DNA of 64,000 bases from Anaerolineae bacterium (GCA_030425205.1 JAUIAP010000002.1:310001-374000); one strand, 5' to 3'. Shown: positions 53,679-61,849, counted from the stretch's first letter. Notes: generated from the letters alone by a model not told the origin. Numbers and translations: made by a program.

Positions 53679-53722
53679 TGCGTGCATTGGGCGGCGAATG
53701 CCCCGCCTGATCAATGCACGCA
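53679..53722. terminator. Hairpin between ABC exporter operon and SGNH hydrolase gene
   Basis: TGCGTGCATTG (53679-53689)/CAATGCACGCA (53712-53722), 11 bp, with an inner GGCGG/CCGCC pairing. It lies 47 bp downstream of the exporter stop codon (minus strand). No clear U-run. Confidence 0.55.
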
Positions 53723-53768
53723 CTAAGTTCTATTGACATTTGAAGATAAGGGGCGAATTTGCAACAGC

Positions 53769-55592
53769 TTATGCCAACACTGCATCAGCCCCATAAACCT
53801 TGACCAACTCAACCTCACGCTCCTTGCGGAACTGCTTGGTGTACAGATCATAGTAATGTCCGCGTTCACGCAGCAACTCCCGGTGGGTGCCAATCTCGTC
53901 GATCTGCCCATCTTTCAACACGAGAATCCTGTCCGCATTCTTGATTGTGCTGAGACGATGCGCAATTACAAAGCTCGTGCGCCCCTGCATTAACGTTTCC
54001 ATTCCCTGTTGAATCAACGCCTCCGTCAATGTGTCCACCGAGCTGGTCGCCTCATCCATAATCAGAATGTCTGGGTCTGCCAAAATCGCCCGCGCCAAGC
54101 TGATCAACTGCTTCTGCCCAACAGAGAGCAACACGCCATCTTCACCGACTTGCGTCGTGTACTGATGCTCAAGGTCGTTGATAAAGCTGTCTGCGCCAGC
54201 CGTTTGCGCCGCCGCAATCACCTCATCATCGGTCGCGTCGAGTCGCCCATAGCGGATGTTGTCGAGAATCGAGCCGCTGAACAGGTAAGGCGTTTGCAGC
54301 ACCATGCCCAGCTTTGACTGGATGCCTTGCAGCGTCCACTCTTTGTAGTCGCGCCCTGCGATGCAGATGCGGCCATGTGTCGGTTCATAAAAGCGTGCGA
54401 CAAGGTTAACAATCGTGCTTTTTCCGGCTCCCGTTGGTCCAACCAGTGCGAGCGTTTCGCCGGGTCTGACGTGCAGGCTAAAGTCATGCAGCACGTCATT
54501 TTCGTTGTCGTAGGCGAAATGGACGTGGTCGAATACGATGTCGCCACGCAGCGACACAGGATCAACCGCGTTCGCACTATCGACGATTGTAGGTTCTGTG
54601 TCGAGCAGCGAAAAGACACGTTCGGCCGATGCTATCGCCTGCTGCATCGTTGCATAGACTGCCGCCAACTGTTGAATCGGCCATAACATAAATGTTACAT
54701 AGCCGACAAACGCCTGAATTTCACCGACAGACAGTTGCCCTAGTTCAACCTGCCAACCACCGACCCAAATGATCGCACCGACGCCCAGCGCAGCGATAAA
54801 CTGCACGACGGGCAAGAACAATGCAGACAGCCACATCGCCCGAAAACTCGACTCAAACATCGTCGTCGTCAAATCTTCAAAGCGGTCTAAATTGATATCT
54901 TCGCGCCCCAATGCCTTGACGACACGCGCACCGCTGATGCTCTCACTGTAGGCGCGTGTGATATTGCTGTTTGCTTTTCGGACGGTGCGATATTGCTGCA
55001 AAATCCGTCGTTTGAAATACCATGCTGCAACCAAGATCAGCGGTACGATTAGCGCCACCACGCTCGCCAGCTGCCAGTTCATCCAGAACATGAAGGCGAG
55101 CGAGGTTGAAATTGCCGCAGTACCCCACATCAAATCCAAAAAGCCCCACGAAACGAGGTCGCCCACGCGGGTCACGTCTGATGTCACACGCGCTTGTAAC
55201 CACCCCGTTGGTGTCTTGTCATAGTAGGCAAGTTGCAGCTTTTGTAAATGGGCAAACATCTCTTTGCGCAGGTCATACTGCACGCGATGCCCCAAATAGC
55301 CTGCGCTGATGATGAACAGAAAGACACAAAGTGCAAACGGAATCCAGACCAATCCATACTGGATCGAGGTCTCCGTCAGCCGCTGCATATCACCCGCCAT
55401 CAACCCTTCGTCGATCACGCGTGCCACCAGCACGTTGAAGTACGCCTCCAGCATCGACACAAACAAGATGCCCAATGCGAAGCCACCCATCATCTGCCAA
55501 TGGCGGAACCCGAGTTTTGCCGTGCGCCGTAGCGTCGAGACGTTTACTTGGGTTTCGAAATCTTCTTCTTCAAAAAACAGTTCTTCGTCCAT
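53769..55592 (-). CDS. ABC exporter half-transporter (subunit 2, catalytically complete Walker B)
   Basis: A 607-residue type IV ABC exporter half: membrane domain ~30-330 with six segments, nucleotide-binding domain ~355-595. Walker A is GPTGAGKST; the signature is LSVGQ instead of LSGGQ; Walker B is ILIMDEATS with the catalytic Glu. The changed signature is the mark of one half of a heterodimeric exporter, complementing the Asp-type Walker B of the other half just upstream. It is the second gene of the pair, 73 bp after the first. Related pairs (BmrCD, TM287/288, LmrCD) expel drugs or lipids; no peptidase C39 domain is present. The N-terminal Glu/Phe-rich segment (DEELFFEEEDFE) is unusual. 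Confidence 0.92.
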   Translation of the reverse strand: MDEELFFEEEDFETQVNVSTLRRTAKLGFRHWQMMGGFALGILFVSMLEAYFNVLVARVIDEGLMAGDMQRLTETSIQYGLVWIPFALCVFLFIISAGYLGHRVQYDLRKEMFAHLQKLQLAYYDKTPTGWLQARVTSDVTRVGDLVSWGFLDLMWGTAAISTSLAFMFWMNWQLASVVALIVPLILVAAWYFKRRILQQYRTVRKANSNITRAYSESISGARVVKALGREDINLDRFEDLTTTMFESSFRAMWLSALFLPVVQFIAALGVGAIIWVGGWQVELGQLSVGEIQAFVGYVTFMLWPIQQLAAVYATMQQAIASAERVFSLLDTEPTIVDSANAVDPVSLRGDIVFDHVHFAYDNENDVLHDFSLHVRPGETLALVGPTGAGKSTIVNLVARFYEPTHGRICIAGRDYKEWTLQGIQSKLGMVLQTPYLFSGSILDNIRYGRLDATDDEVIAAAQTAGADSFINDLEHQYTTQVGEDGVLLSVGQKQLISLARAILADPDILIMDEATSSVDTLTEALIQQGMETLMQGRTSFVIAHRLSTIKNADRILVLKDGQIDEIGTHRELLRERGHYYDLYTKQFRKEREVELVKVYGADAVLA

Positions 55593-55665
55593 AATTATGT
55601 CGAATGGACTCTCGTCCGTTCCTCCGAACTCTCAGGAACGTCAGTTCCTGCAAAATCATCTTTCA

Positions 55666-57498
55666 TCATGCAAAGACGAACTCACGGTTGTCTTCCGCGA
55701 TCTCCGCTTCTAAATCACTCTCGATGCTCGCCTGCAACTCGTAAATGCGGCGATAGGTTCCACCCCTTGCCAGCAACTCGTGATGCGTGCCGCGCTCAGT
55801 GATGCGCCCTTTGTCCATGACGAGAATTAGGTCGGCGTGCATCACCGATTGGATGCGATGGGCAATGATGAAGGTCGTGCGACTTTCAGCCGCGCCCAAC
55901 ATCGCCTCCCGAATCTGCGTCTCCGTTTCGGTGTCTACCGCGCTCGTCGAGTCGTCCATAATCAAAATGGCGGGTTGCTGCAAAATGGTACGTGCCAACG
56001 CGACACGCTGCTTTTGTCCACCTGACAAGGTGACCCCGCGCTCGCCCACGATGGTGTCATACCCATCAGGGAATCCGAGAATCACGTCATGCACAGCCGC
56101 TGCCTTCGCTGCCGCAAAGACTTCCTCGTCGGTCACAGCACGTCTTGCGCCATAAAGAATGTTCTCGCGAATCGTCGTCGCAAACAGGAACGCCTCCTGC
56201 ATCACGATACCGATCTGCTCGCGCAAGAAGTTGCGCGGATAGCGGTTGAGTTCCACGCCGTCAAGCGTGATACTGCCGCTCGTGTAGTCGTAGAAACGCG
56301 GCAGGAGGTTGACAAGTGTCGTCTTGCCTGAACCGGTTGAACCGAGCAGGGCGACTGTTTGCCCTGCGGTGAGCTCAAAACTGATGTCGTGCAGGACAGT
56401 CGTCTCTTCCCCAGCGTAGTTAAAGTTGAGTTTCTTGAATACGATGTCGCCGTTGAGCGTCGCGGGTGGGCGGATGCTTTTGGCGTTGGTGATTGGTTCA
56501 CGGCCCTGCTCGATGATGTCACGAATTCGGCCGAAACTGACAAGCGCCATGCTGATTTCCGATAAAAAGCGTCCTAAGTTGCGAATCGGCCAAATCAACT
56601 GGTTGACCAGCCCAATCGACACGATAAACAGCCCGACGCTGATTTCGCTATTTAAGGCCATCCGTGCGCCAAACCAGAGTGAAAAGACGATTTGCGCCCC
56701 GCACAGTAGATCGGTACTCGGCCAGTAGGCGGCGTGAGCGCGTGTCAGATTCTTACCCTTGAGATATTTTTCATAGTTCTCTGTCTCAAAGCGTTCGATC
56801 TCGTGTTCCGACCGTCCAAATGCGCGCACAACGCGCACGCCAGCCAACGCCTCTTGTAGCTGATTGGTCAGACGTGCCTCTTGTTCTTGAAATTTCTCAT
56901 ACCTACGTCCAATTACGCTGAAGAAGATGTAAGAAATGGCAAGCACAAACGGGATGACCGCGATCGAGAAAAACGCATAGCGCACGTTGATCCAAAGCAG
57001 CACACCAAAGTTGACGATGAATAGGGCGATAATTCGGCCGATTCCAATCGCCTGCTCCGCAAAGAGCTTGCGAATGGTGTCCACGTCTGATGTGGAGCGC
57101 GAGAGCAGTTCGCCCGTCTGCATTCTGTCGTGATAGGTGAACGACAAGCGTTGCAAATGGTCATACAAGAAGTCGCGCAGCCGTTTGACCACCCGCTCCG
57201 AGGCAAATGCCGCCCAGCGTCCGCTGATGGCCGAAAACAGCCCTTGCAGCAACGCCAGCACCACGATGCCAAGCGCATAGAATGGCAACTGCCCATAAAT
57301 GTTGTCGCTGGGCAGCACCTCATCGACGAATCGGCCGATTACCAAATACATGCCAGTATTCGCCAACGCCGCTAGCCCAACACCGAATAATGCGGCTGAA
57401 TACAGACCACGATAGCCTGTTAGCAGCAGCCAAAGACCCCTTGCCCGTTGTGGCACGGCAGTCTGTTTTAGGTTGAATGAATCGTTATCCTGTTGCAT
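55666..57498 (-). CDS. ABC exporter half-transporter (subunit 1, degenerate Walker B)
   Basis: A 610-residue half-transporter: membrane domain ~25-330, nucleotide-binding domain ~355-590. Walker A is GSTGSGKTT, the signature is a canonical LSGGQKQR, and Walker B is ILIMDDSTSAVD, where Asp replaces the catalytic Glu. Together with the next gene this gives one consensus and one degenerate ATP site, the usual heterodimer asymmetry. It is directly preceded by a CTAG-heptamer hairpin, two terminator-like hairpins and a 26-codon ORF, so expression may be attenuated (inference). Confidence 0.93.
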   Translation of the reverse strand: MQQDNDSFNLKQTAVPQRARGLWLLLTGYRGLYSAALFGVGLAALANTGMYLVIGRFVDEVLPSDNIYGQLPFYALGIVVLALLQGLFSAISGRWAAFASERVVKRLRDFLYDHLQRLSFTYHDRMQTGELLSRSTSDVDTIRKLFAEQAIGIGRIIALFIVNFGVLLWINVRYAFFSIAVIPFVLAISYIFFSVIGRRYEKFQEQEARLTNQLQEALAGVRVVRAFGRSEHEIERFETENYEKYLKGKNLTRAHAAYWPSTDLLCGAQIVFSLWFGARMALNSEISVGLFIVSIGLVNQLIWPIRNLGRFLSEISMALVSFGRIRDIIEQGREPITNAKSIRPPATLNGDIVFKKLNFNYAGEETTVLHDISFELTAGQTVALLGSTGSGKTTLVNLLPRFYDYTSGSITLDGVELNRYPRNFLREQIGIVMQEAFLFATTIRENILYGARRAVTDEEVFAAAKAAAVHDVILGFPDGYDTIVGERGVTLSGGQKQRVALARTILQQPAILIMDDSTSAVDTETETQIREAMLGAAESRTTFIIAHRIQSVMHADLILVMDKGRITERGTHHELLARGGTYRRIYELQASIESDLEAEIAEDNREFVFA

Positions 57499-57505
57499 GG
57501 TTTAC

Positions 57506-57579
57506 CAGTTGCTAGTGGCTAGTGGCTAGCGGCTAGTACGTCTCCGCACTAGCCACCAGCCACCAACGACTAGCCACTT
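57506..57579. repeat. Inverted CTAG-heptamer hairpin upstream of ABC exporter
   Basis: Left arm AGTTGCTAGTGGCTAGTGGC then TAGCGGCTAGTA; right arm CACTAGCCACCAGCCACCAA then CGACTAGCCACT. Units of seven bases (TAGTGGC, TAGCGGC) in an imperfect stem of ~32 bp with an ~8-nt loop, 8 bp upstream of the exporter start codon. Confidence 0.85.
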
Positions 57580-57588
57580 AAGAAATAA

Positions 57589-57615
57589 AAAAGGTCACGG
57601 GCGCACCCATGACCT
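57589..57615 (-). terminator. Terminator-like hairpin, copy 2 of a twin
   Basis: On the minus strand AGGTCATGGG-TGCG-CCCGTGACCT is followed by TTTTTTATT. One G-U pair. It duplicates the next hairpin (shared phrase TAAAAAAGGTCACGGGC on the plus strand). Confidence 0.8.
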
Positions 57616-57620
57616 ATGTA

Positions 57621-57655
57621 ATAAAAAAGGTCACGGGCAAATGCGCCGTGACCTT
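57621..57655 (-). terminator. Rho-independent terminator, copy 1 of a twin
   Basis: On the minus strand AAGGTCACGG (from 57655)/CCGTGACCTT with a GC-rich loop, followed by TTTTAT. Together with copy 2 it stands between the 26-codon ORF (and YjbQ further upstream) and the ABC exporter. Confidence 0.85.
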
Positions 57656-57686
57656 AGATTTACTCGTTACGAACGTTGTCGTTGAA

Positions 57687-57767
57687 TCAATCGGCCGATA
57701 GGCGCACCTCTCCTACGGTTGCTGCAAAACCACCATTGGGGACTCTGTAGAATTCGTAGTGCGTCAT
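57687..57767 (-). CDS. Candidate 26-residue peptide ORF upstream of ABC exporter
   Basis: An ATG at 57767 with GAGAGGA about 10 bases upstream opens a 26-codon frame: it begins MTHYEFYRVPNGG, continues FAATVGE and ends VRLSAD before TGA. Twin terminator hairpins follow 32 bp and 71 bp later, then the exporter genes. It could be a leader peptide in an attenuator, a small exported peptide (a Gly-Gly pair sits at 12-13), or a chance frame. The stop overlaps a TCGGCCGA motif, which by itself supplies SAD. No homologue is recognised. Confidence 0.35.
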   Translation of the reverse strand: MTHYEFYRVPNGGFAATVGEVRLSAD

Positions 57768-57924
57768 AAAACCGATTCCTCTCACTTGAAATTTGATTGG
57801 CTTTCAGAATAACATGCAGATCGGGATGTGTCAACCGTCAAATTAGATAATAGTCGAACTCAACAGAACGTTTACATTCTGACACGTGCGATTGGATGTT
57901 ACGGTCGCCCGCATTTGCAATCGT
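57768..57924. other. Spacer upstream of the 26-codon ORF
   Basis: AT-rich, with no hairpin or repeat seen. A promoter for the small ORF and exporter could lie here, but I cannot point to convincing hexamers. Confidence 0.4.
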
Positions 57925-58347
57925 TCAATCCCCCTGCAAGGTGACGATAATTCGCCGGCCGCGTGCGTGGTTGCGATGCTCACACAAGTAGATACCCTGC
58001 CATGTTCCCAGATTGAACGCGCCGTTCGTAATTGGAACTGTCAACGATGCCCCGATCAAGATCGCCTTGATGTGGGCGGGCATATCGTCGGGGCCTTCGT
58101 AAGTGTGTAGCAGATAGGGGGCGTTTTCGGGAGCCAAGACGTTGAAATGGGATTCAAGGTCGATTCGCACGGTCGGATCTGCATCTTCATTGATTGCAAG
58201 CGAGGCCGACGTATGTTGAATAAATAGGTGGGCAAGCCCAATCTGAAAACCCCGTAGCTCTGGCAACTGCGCCAAAATTTCGTCGGTGACCAGATGAAAG
58301 CCACGTGATTTGGGGGAGAGGGTCAGGGTTGTCTGATGATACGCCAT
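57925..58347 (-). CDS. YjbQ family protein (UPF0047, secondary thiamine-phosphate synthase type)
   Basis: A 140-residue protein with the whole UPF0047 pattern: LSPKSRGFHLVTDEI, GLAHLFIQHTSASLAINEDADP (conserved His, Thr-Ser and Asn-Glu), NAPYLLHTYEGPDDMPAHIKA, GASLTVPITNGAFNLGTWQGIYLCEHRNHARGRRI-type end. Members can form thiamine phosphate in vitro, but the physiological role is unsettled. Single gene, no recognisable ribosome binding site directly before the ATG. Confidence 0.93.
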   Translation of the reverse strand: MAYHQTTLTLSPKSRGFHLVTDEILAQLPELRGFQIGLAHLFIQHTSASLAINEDADPTVRIDLESHFNVLAPENAPYLLHTYEGPDDMPAHIKAILIGASLTVPITNGAFNLGTWQGIYLCEHRNHARGRRIIVTLQGD

Positions 58348-58389
58348 GGGAAGAAGGTGTGTGCAGTCACCTGCACACTATTTTTCTGT

Positions 58390-59727
58390 CTAATCTGAAC
58401 CGACAATCTTATAAACGACTCCGCCTATGTCCAACACGTAGAGTTCTCCACGTGCGTCTTCACCAAAGCTGGAGATCGAATATCCAGCATCGAGAACGAC
58501 CTGCATCTGATTGGGTTGGGTCGAAGACCAAATTGTGCCAGCGCAGAAATCGGCGAAGAAGTAGTTGCCGTCTAGGGCGGGCAGATCGGCACCGCGATAG
58601 ACGTAACCGCCCGTAATTGAACAGCCTTCGCTGTGGTCATATTCGAGAATAGGGGGAATCGCGTCGGGCAATAAATTTTCGCAATTGTTGATATAGCAGT
58701 GCGTGCCTTCATAGACGTTCCAGCCATAATTGCCGCCGCCAGTCGATTCGGCCGATTCAAAGCTAATCTCCTCCCACACATTCTGACCGACATCACCAAT
58801 GTACATATCGCCCGTTGCGCGGTCGAAACTAAACCGCCACGGATTGCGCCAACCATACGTCCAAACCTCGTCGGCCCCGGACGTGTCACCTACAAACGGA
58901 TTGTCGCTCGGAATGGCATAGGGGTCACCGTTGTCTACGTCGATGCGCAAAATGGAGCCGAGCAATGTCTGGGGATTTTGCCCATTGTTTTCAGGGTCTC
59001 CACCGCTGCCGCCGTCGCCAAGTCCGATATAGAGATAGCCGTCGTCGCCAAACTGAAGCTGTCCGCCATTATGATTGCGGAATGGCTGTGGCACAGTGAG
59101 CAAAACACGCTCTTTGTTCTCGTTGGCTGCGTTGCCATCACCACTAAATTCCGCAACGATCACGCTACCGCCCGCACCTGTGTAGTAGACAAAAAAGCGA
59201 TTGTTATTCGCATAGTCAGGATGAAAGGCGACGGAGAGCAATCCTTGTTCGCTGCCACTATCATCGACGCGGTCAGCTATATCCAAGAACGGCTCATCGA
59301 GGACGGTCCCATTTTCGATCACATAGATGCGACCTTGCGCCGCCACAGTGAACAAGCGGTCATCGCCCGCATGGGTGAGATAGACGAGCTTTTCTAGCCC
59401 ATCAGCAATCTCTGTTAATTGCAGCGATTGGGCGAGCACAGGGGATTCGTTGACGATGAGTGGCAGCGAGGTTGCAAATTCGGCCGATGGCGTGATCTCC
59501 ACCACGGCCTCCGTCGTTGGTTCCGGTGGTGATACTGTTGCTGTCGGTTCGGGTGTCGCGGCTTGTAAATCGGCCGATGTTGCAACAGGCTCGGACGTCG
59601 CTGCAACCTGCTCTGTCACAGTGGTTACAGTCGGTACATCCGTGACTGCCACAGGTTCAACTGGAGCATCTGCGCCGCCACAAGCGACGAGCAATAAAAC
59701 AAATAGGATTGGGATAAATCTATTCAT
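58390..59727 (-). CDS. PQQ-dependent sugar dehydrogenase-like lipoprotein
   Basis: About 445 residues from ATG 59727; the longer frame crosses the citrate synthase terminator and is rejected. Lipobox LVAC gives Cys14-15, then a Thr/Val/Pro/Glu-rich linker to ~100, then a six-bladed propeller of the soluble aldose/glucose-sorbosone dehydrogenase type: LVYLTHAGDDRLFTVAAQGRIYV, GLLSVAFHPDYANNNRFFVYYT, RNHNGGQLQFGDDGYLYIGLGDGG, WTYGWRNPWRFSFD and GDVGQNVWEEISF. Such enzymes oxidise aldoses using bound PQQ in the periplasm or outside the membrane. No PQQ biosynthesis genes are in the window. Four lipoproteins here share this lipobox plus Thr/Pro linker design. Confidence 0.9.
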   Translation of the reverse strand: MNRFIPILFVLLLVACGGADAPVEPVAVTDVPTVTTVTEQVAATSEPVATSADLQAATPEPTATVSPPEPTTEAVVEITPSAEFATSLPLIVNESPVLAQSLQLTEIADGLEKLVYLTHAGDDRLFTVAAQGRIYVIENGTVLDEPFLDIADRVDDSGSEQGLLSVAFHPDYANNNRFFVYYTGAGGSVIVAEFSGDGNAANENKERVLLTVPQPFRNHNGGQLQFGDDGYLYIGLGDGGSGGDPENNGQNPQTLLGSILRIDVDNGDPYAIPSDNPFVGDTSGADEVWTYGWRNPWRFSFDRATGDMYIGDVGQNVWEEISFESAESTGGGNYGWNVYEGTHCYINNCENLLPDAIPPILEYDHSEGCSITGGYVYRGADLPALDGNYFFADFCAGTIWSSTQPNQMQVVLDAGYSISSFGEDARGELYVLDIGGVVYKIVGSD

Positions 59728-59733
59728 AGGATG

Positions 59734-59764
59734 CAAAAAGCGGACGATTTCGTCCGCTTTTGAT
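59734..59764 (-). terminator. Rho-independent terminator after citrate synthase
   Basis: On the minus strand AAAAGCGGACG/CGTCCGCTTTT (59736-59746 with 59751-59761), AAAT loop, ending in TTTTTGC. It starts ~27 bp after the gltA stop. Confidence 0.9.
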
Positions 59765-59788
59765 AAATGTTGCAGGTAGATTGGTCGA

Positions 59789-60928
59789 TTAGTCGCGGTT
59801 GTCGAGCTCAACCCATGCCAGCTCTGTTTCGCCAACATAGGCAGCGGTCGGCCGAATCAGGCGGTTGTTCTCGAACTGCTCCAAAATGTGGGCGGTCCAA
59901 CCTGAAACACGTGACATGGCAAACGCACAAGTGAACTGATCGATCGGCAATCCAATCATGTAAAGGACGATTGACGAGTAGTAATCGACATTCGGATAGA
60001 GGTTGCGCTCAACGAAGTAATCATCCTGCGCAGCCAAATTCTCAATCGTTTCAGCGACGCCAAACCAGTGACTTTCGCTGCTGCTCGCCGACATTTTCTT
60101 CGCCAATGGGCCAAGAACTTTGCCGCGTGGGTCGGTTGCCTTGTAAACGCGATGGCCGATACCCATGATGCGGTTACCAGCAGCGCGATGTGCCTTATAC
60201 CACTTTTCAACGTCGCCACTTTCATATGCCTCGACAAACTGTTCCATCGCACGTTGGTTTGCACGACCATGTGCGTCACCTTTTAACGTACCGATGCCAC
60301 TTGTGATGGCAGAGTACATGTCAGAAATGGTTGCGAATGTCACGCGAGCAGAGAAGGTTGAGGCGTTGAAGCCGTGATCTGCGAGACAAACGAGATAGGC
60401 ATCCATCGCCGCTTCCGCCGCTTCATCTGGATCTTCGCCGTTGAGCATGTAGAGGAAGTTGCCAGCAATGCTGCCACCCTCACGCGGTGCAATTGGCTCT
60501 TTGCCCGTGCGAATGCGTTCCCATGCCGCAACAATCGTTGGAATAACGGCCGTTAAAGATTTTGATTGCCGCAACAAATTTTCGCGCGTCAACTCATCTG
60601 CATTTTCATCAACCGTACCGAGTGCGCTGACGGCTGTCCGTAACACTGCCATTGGGTGGGCATTGTGCGGCAACGTTTTGAGCATGTCGGCAACAACCTG
60701 CGGCATCGCCCGCATCTCCGCCAGCTCTGCCTTCAGTGCGTCCAACTCCGTCTGATTTGGCAACTTGCCATACCAAAGCAGATAGACAACTTCCTCAAAC
60801 CATGCCTTTACGCCGAGGTCGAGAATGTCATATCCACGATAGATCAACTCGCCATTCACGCCATCAACGCGGCTTAATGTTGTGTCCGCTACTACCACAC
60901 CTGCAAGACCTTGTGCTTTGTCTGCCAT
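59789..60928 (-). CDS. gltA: Citrate synthase
   Basis: A 379-residue type-I-like short citrate synthase. AAGGAG is well placed before the ATG. Catalytic residues: His in GIGTLKGDAHGRAN (first His), His in IMGIGHRVYKATDPRG, and Asp in PNVDYYSSIVLYMIG. The N terminus (GLAGVVVADTTLSRVDGVNGELIYRGYDI) is typical of the Bacillus/archaeal citrate/2-methylcitrate synthase branch, so 2-methylcitrate synthase activity cannot be excluded. Single gene with its own terminator and an operator-like palindrome 134 bp upstream. Confidence 0.95.
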   Translation of the reverse strand: MADKAQGLAGVVVADTTLSRVDGVNGELIYRGYDILDLGVKAWFEEVVYLLWYGKLPNQTELDALKAELAEMRAMPQVVADMLKTLPHNAHPMAVLRTAVSALGTVDENADELTRENLLRQSKSLTAVIPTIVAAWERIRTGKEPIAPREGGSIAGNFLYMLNGEDPDEAAEAAMDAYLVCLADHGFNASTFSARVTFATISDMYSAITSGIGTLKGDAHGRANQRAMEQFVEAYESGDVEKWYKAHRAAGNRIMGIGHRVYKATDPRGKVLGPLAKKMSASSSESHWFGVAETIENLAAQDDYFVERNLYPNVDYYSSIVLYMIGLPIDQFTCAFAMSRVSGWTAHILEQFENNRLIRPTAAYVGETELAWVELDNRD

Positions 60929-61061
60929 GTTCTATAAACTCCTTAAAAGTATTGCCTTTTGAATGAACTTAACGGTGATGTCTTGGTAATTTCTCACAGA
61001 AGGGGGAAAGGGGTGGACAGGCTCCACGATTCAACCGTCAAAGTTACGTTTTTATCTAGTA

Positions 61062-61078
61062 ACGCTTATTATAAGCGT
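61062..61078 (-). promoter_or_regulatory. Operator-like palindrome overlapping a TATAAT box upstream of gltA
   Basis: ACGCTTAT-T-ATAAGCGT is a perfect 17-base palindrome. Read on the minus strand its centre contains TATAAT (61073-61068), a perfect -10 box. A matching -35 box is weak. A repressor bound here would block gltA transcription (inference). Confidence 0.45.
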
Positions 61079-61160
61079 GCTTTATCAATTCTACCGTAGA
61101 ACTCTATTCATCATTGATAGTTTTAGCATTATTGGTGTGCCAATGACCCCTTAAAAGTAA

Positions 61161-61194
61161 AAAGCCCCCGATTAGGGGGTGGGGGCTTTCTCAG
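61161..61194 (-). terminator. Rho-independent terminator after GNAT gene
   Basis: AAAGCCCCC (61161-61169)/GGGGGCTTT (61181-61189); on the minus strand the stem is followed by TTACTTTT. Placed ~140 bp after the GNAT stop codon. Confidence 0.8.
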
Positions 61195-61330
61195 GGTCTT
61201 GCCGTTGGGGAAAGAGAAAAGAGGGAGGAGTTAATTGCTGATATTGTAGTGGTTCTTAGATCAATACGGAAGGGGAAAAAGTTATAGAAAAAGTTATAGA
61301 TCGGTGGCGTATTGGCTGAACGTCATGCTC

Positions 61331-61771
61331 TTAGACTCGCACAGTCGATTCTGGATAGCCATTAAAATCTGACCGCGACATAAACCGCTCAGGATTTGGG
61401 GATGTAACAAATCCAAACTGTTCATAAAGGGTATGGGCATCTTGCGTGAACAGTGTCCATCTGCGTAAACCTTGCAAACTGGGATGAGCTAAGATGTGCG
61501 CGATGAGTTGTTTGCCAAAGCCATTGCCCCGTTCGGCCGAAATCACAAACACGTCCGCCAAATAGGCAAACGTCGCCTGATCGGTAATCACCCGCGCAAA
61601 CGCAACCACCTTCTCCCCCCGCAACAGCGCAAAACAGAGCGAATTCTGCATCGACTGCCGCACCGTCGCCAATGGGATGTTGGGACTCCAATAGGCGTGG
61701 TGGGCAAGAAAATCATGGACTTGCAATACATCAATTTTTGATAGATCGGTAGTGAACTGTAGGTCAGACAT
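61331..61771 (-). CDS. GNAT family N-acetyltransferase
   Basis: A 146-residue acetyltransferase: N-terminal LSKIDVLQVHDFLAHHAYW, beta4 strand VVAFARVITD, the acetyl-CoA loop in VISAERGNGFGKQLIAHIL (the R-x2-G-x-G/A motif) and RRWTLFTQDAHTLYEQFGF near the end. This arrangement, with FVTSPNPERFM at the C terminus, is found in small GNATs that resemble arsinothricin/phosphinothricin-type and YjhA-like enzymes; substrate unknown. Single gene between a terminator and tRNA-Glu. Confidence 0.9.
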   Translation of the reverse strand: MSDLQFTTDLSKIDVLQVHDFLAHHAYWSPNIPLATVRQSMQNSLCFALLRGEKVVAFARVITDQATFAYLADVFVISAERGNGFGKQLIAHILAHPSLQGLRRWTLFTQDAHTLYEQFGFVTSPNPERFMSRSDFNGYPESTVRV

Positions 61772-61813
61772 GATGTGATATGGCTAACAGCGCGTGAGCC
61801 GTTCCGCTAAATG

Positions 61814-61843
61814 CAAAACCGACTCCCATGGGAGTCGGTTTTG
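61814..61843 (-). terminator. Terminator after tRNA-Glu
   Basis: A perfect 30-bp palindrome, CAAAACCGACTCCCA/TGGGAGTCGGTTTTG, six bases past the tRNA 3' end, with T-rich ends for either direction. Confidence 0.9.
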
Positions 61844-61849
61844 TTTCAT

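Larger units (their letters stand above)
60929..61330. other. Intergenic region between gltA and GNAT genes
   Basis: 402 bp with no gene. It holds the gltA promoter side (palindrome at 61062-61078) and the GNAT terminator (61161-61189). The rest is AT-rich with no repeats seen. Confidence 0.6.

Noticed and set aside
57687..57767. Bacteriocin precursor with double-glycine leader
   Set aside because: The Gly-Gly pair alone is weak evidence: the leader lacks the usual LS..EL pattern and the exporter has no C39 peptidase; kept only as a candidate ORF.
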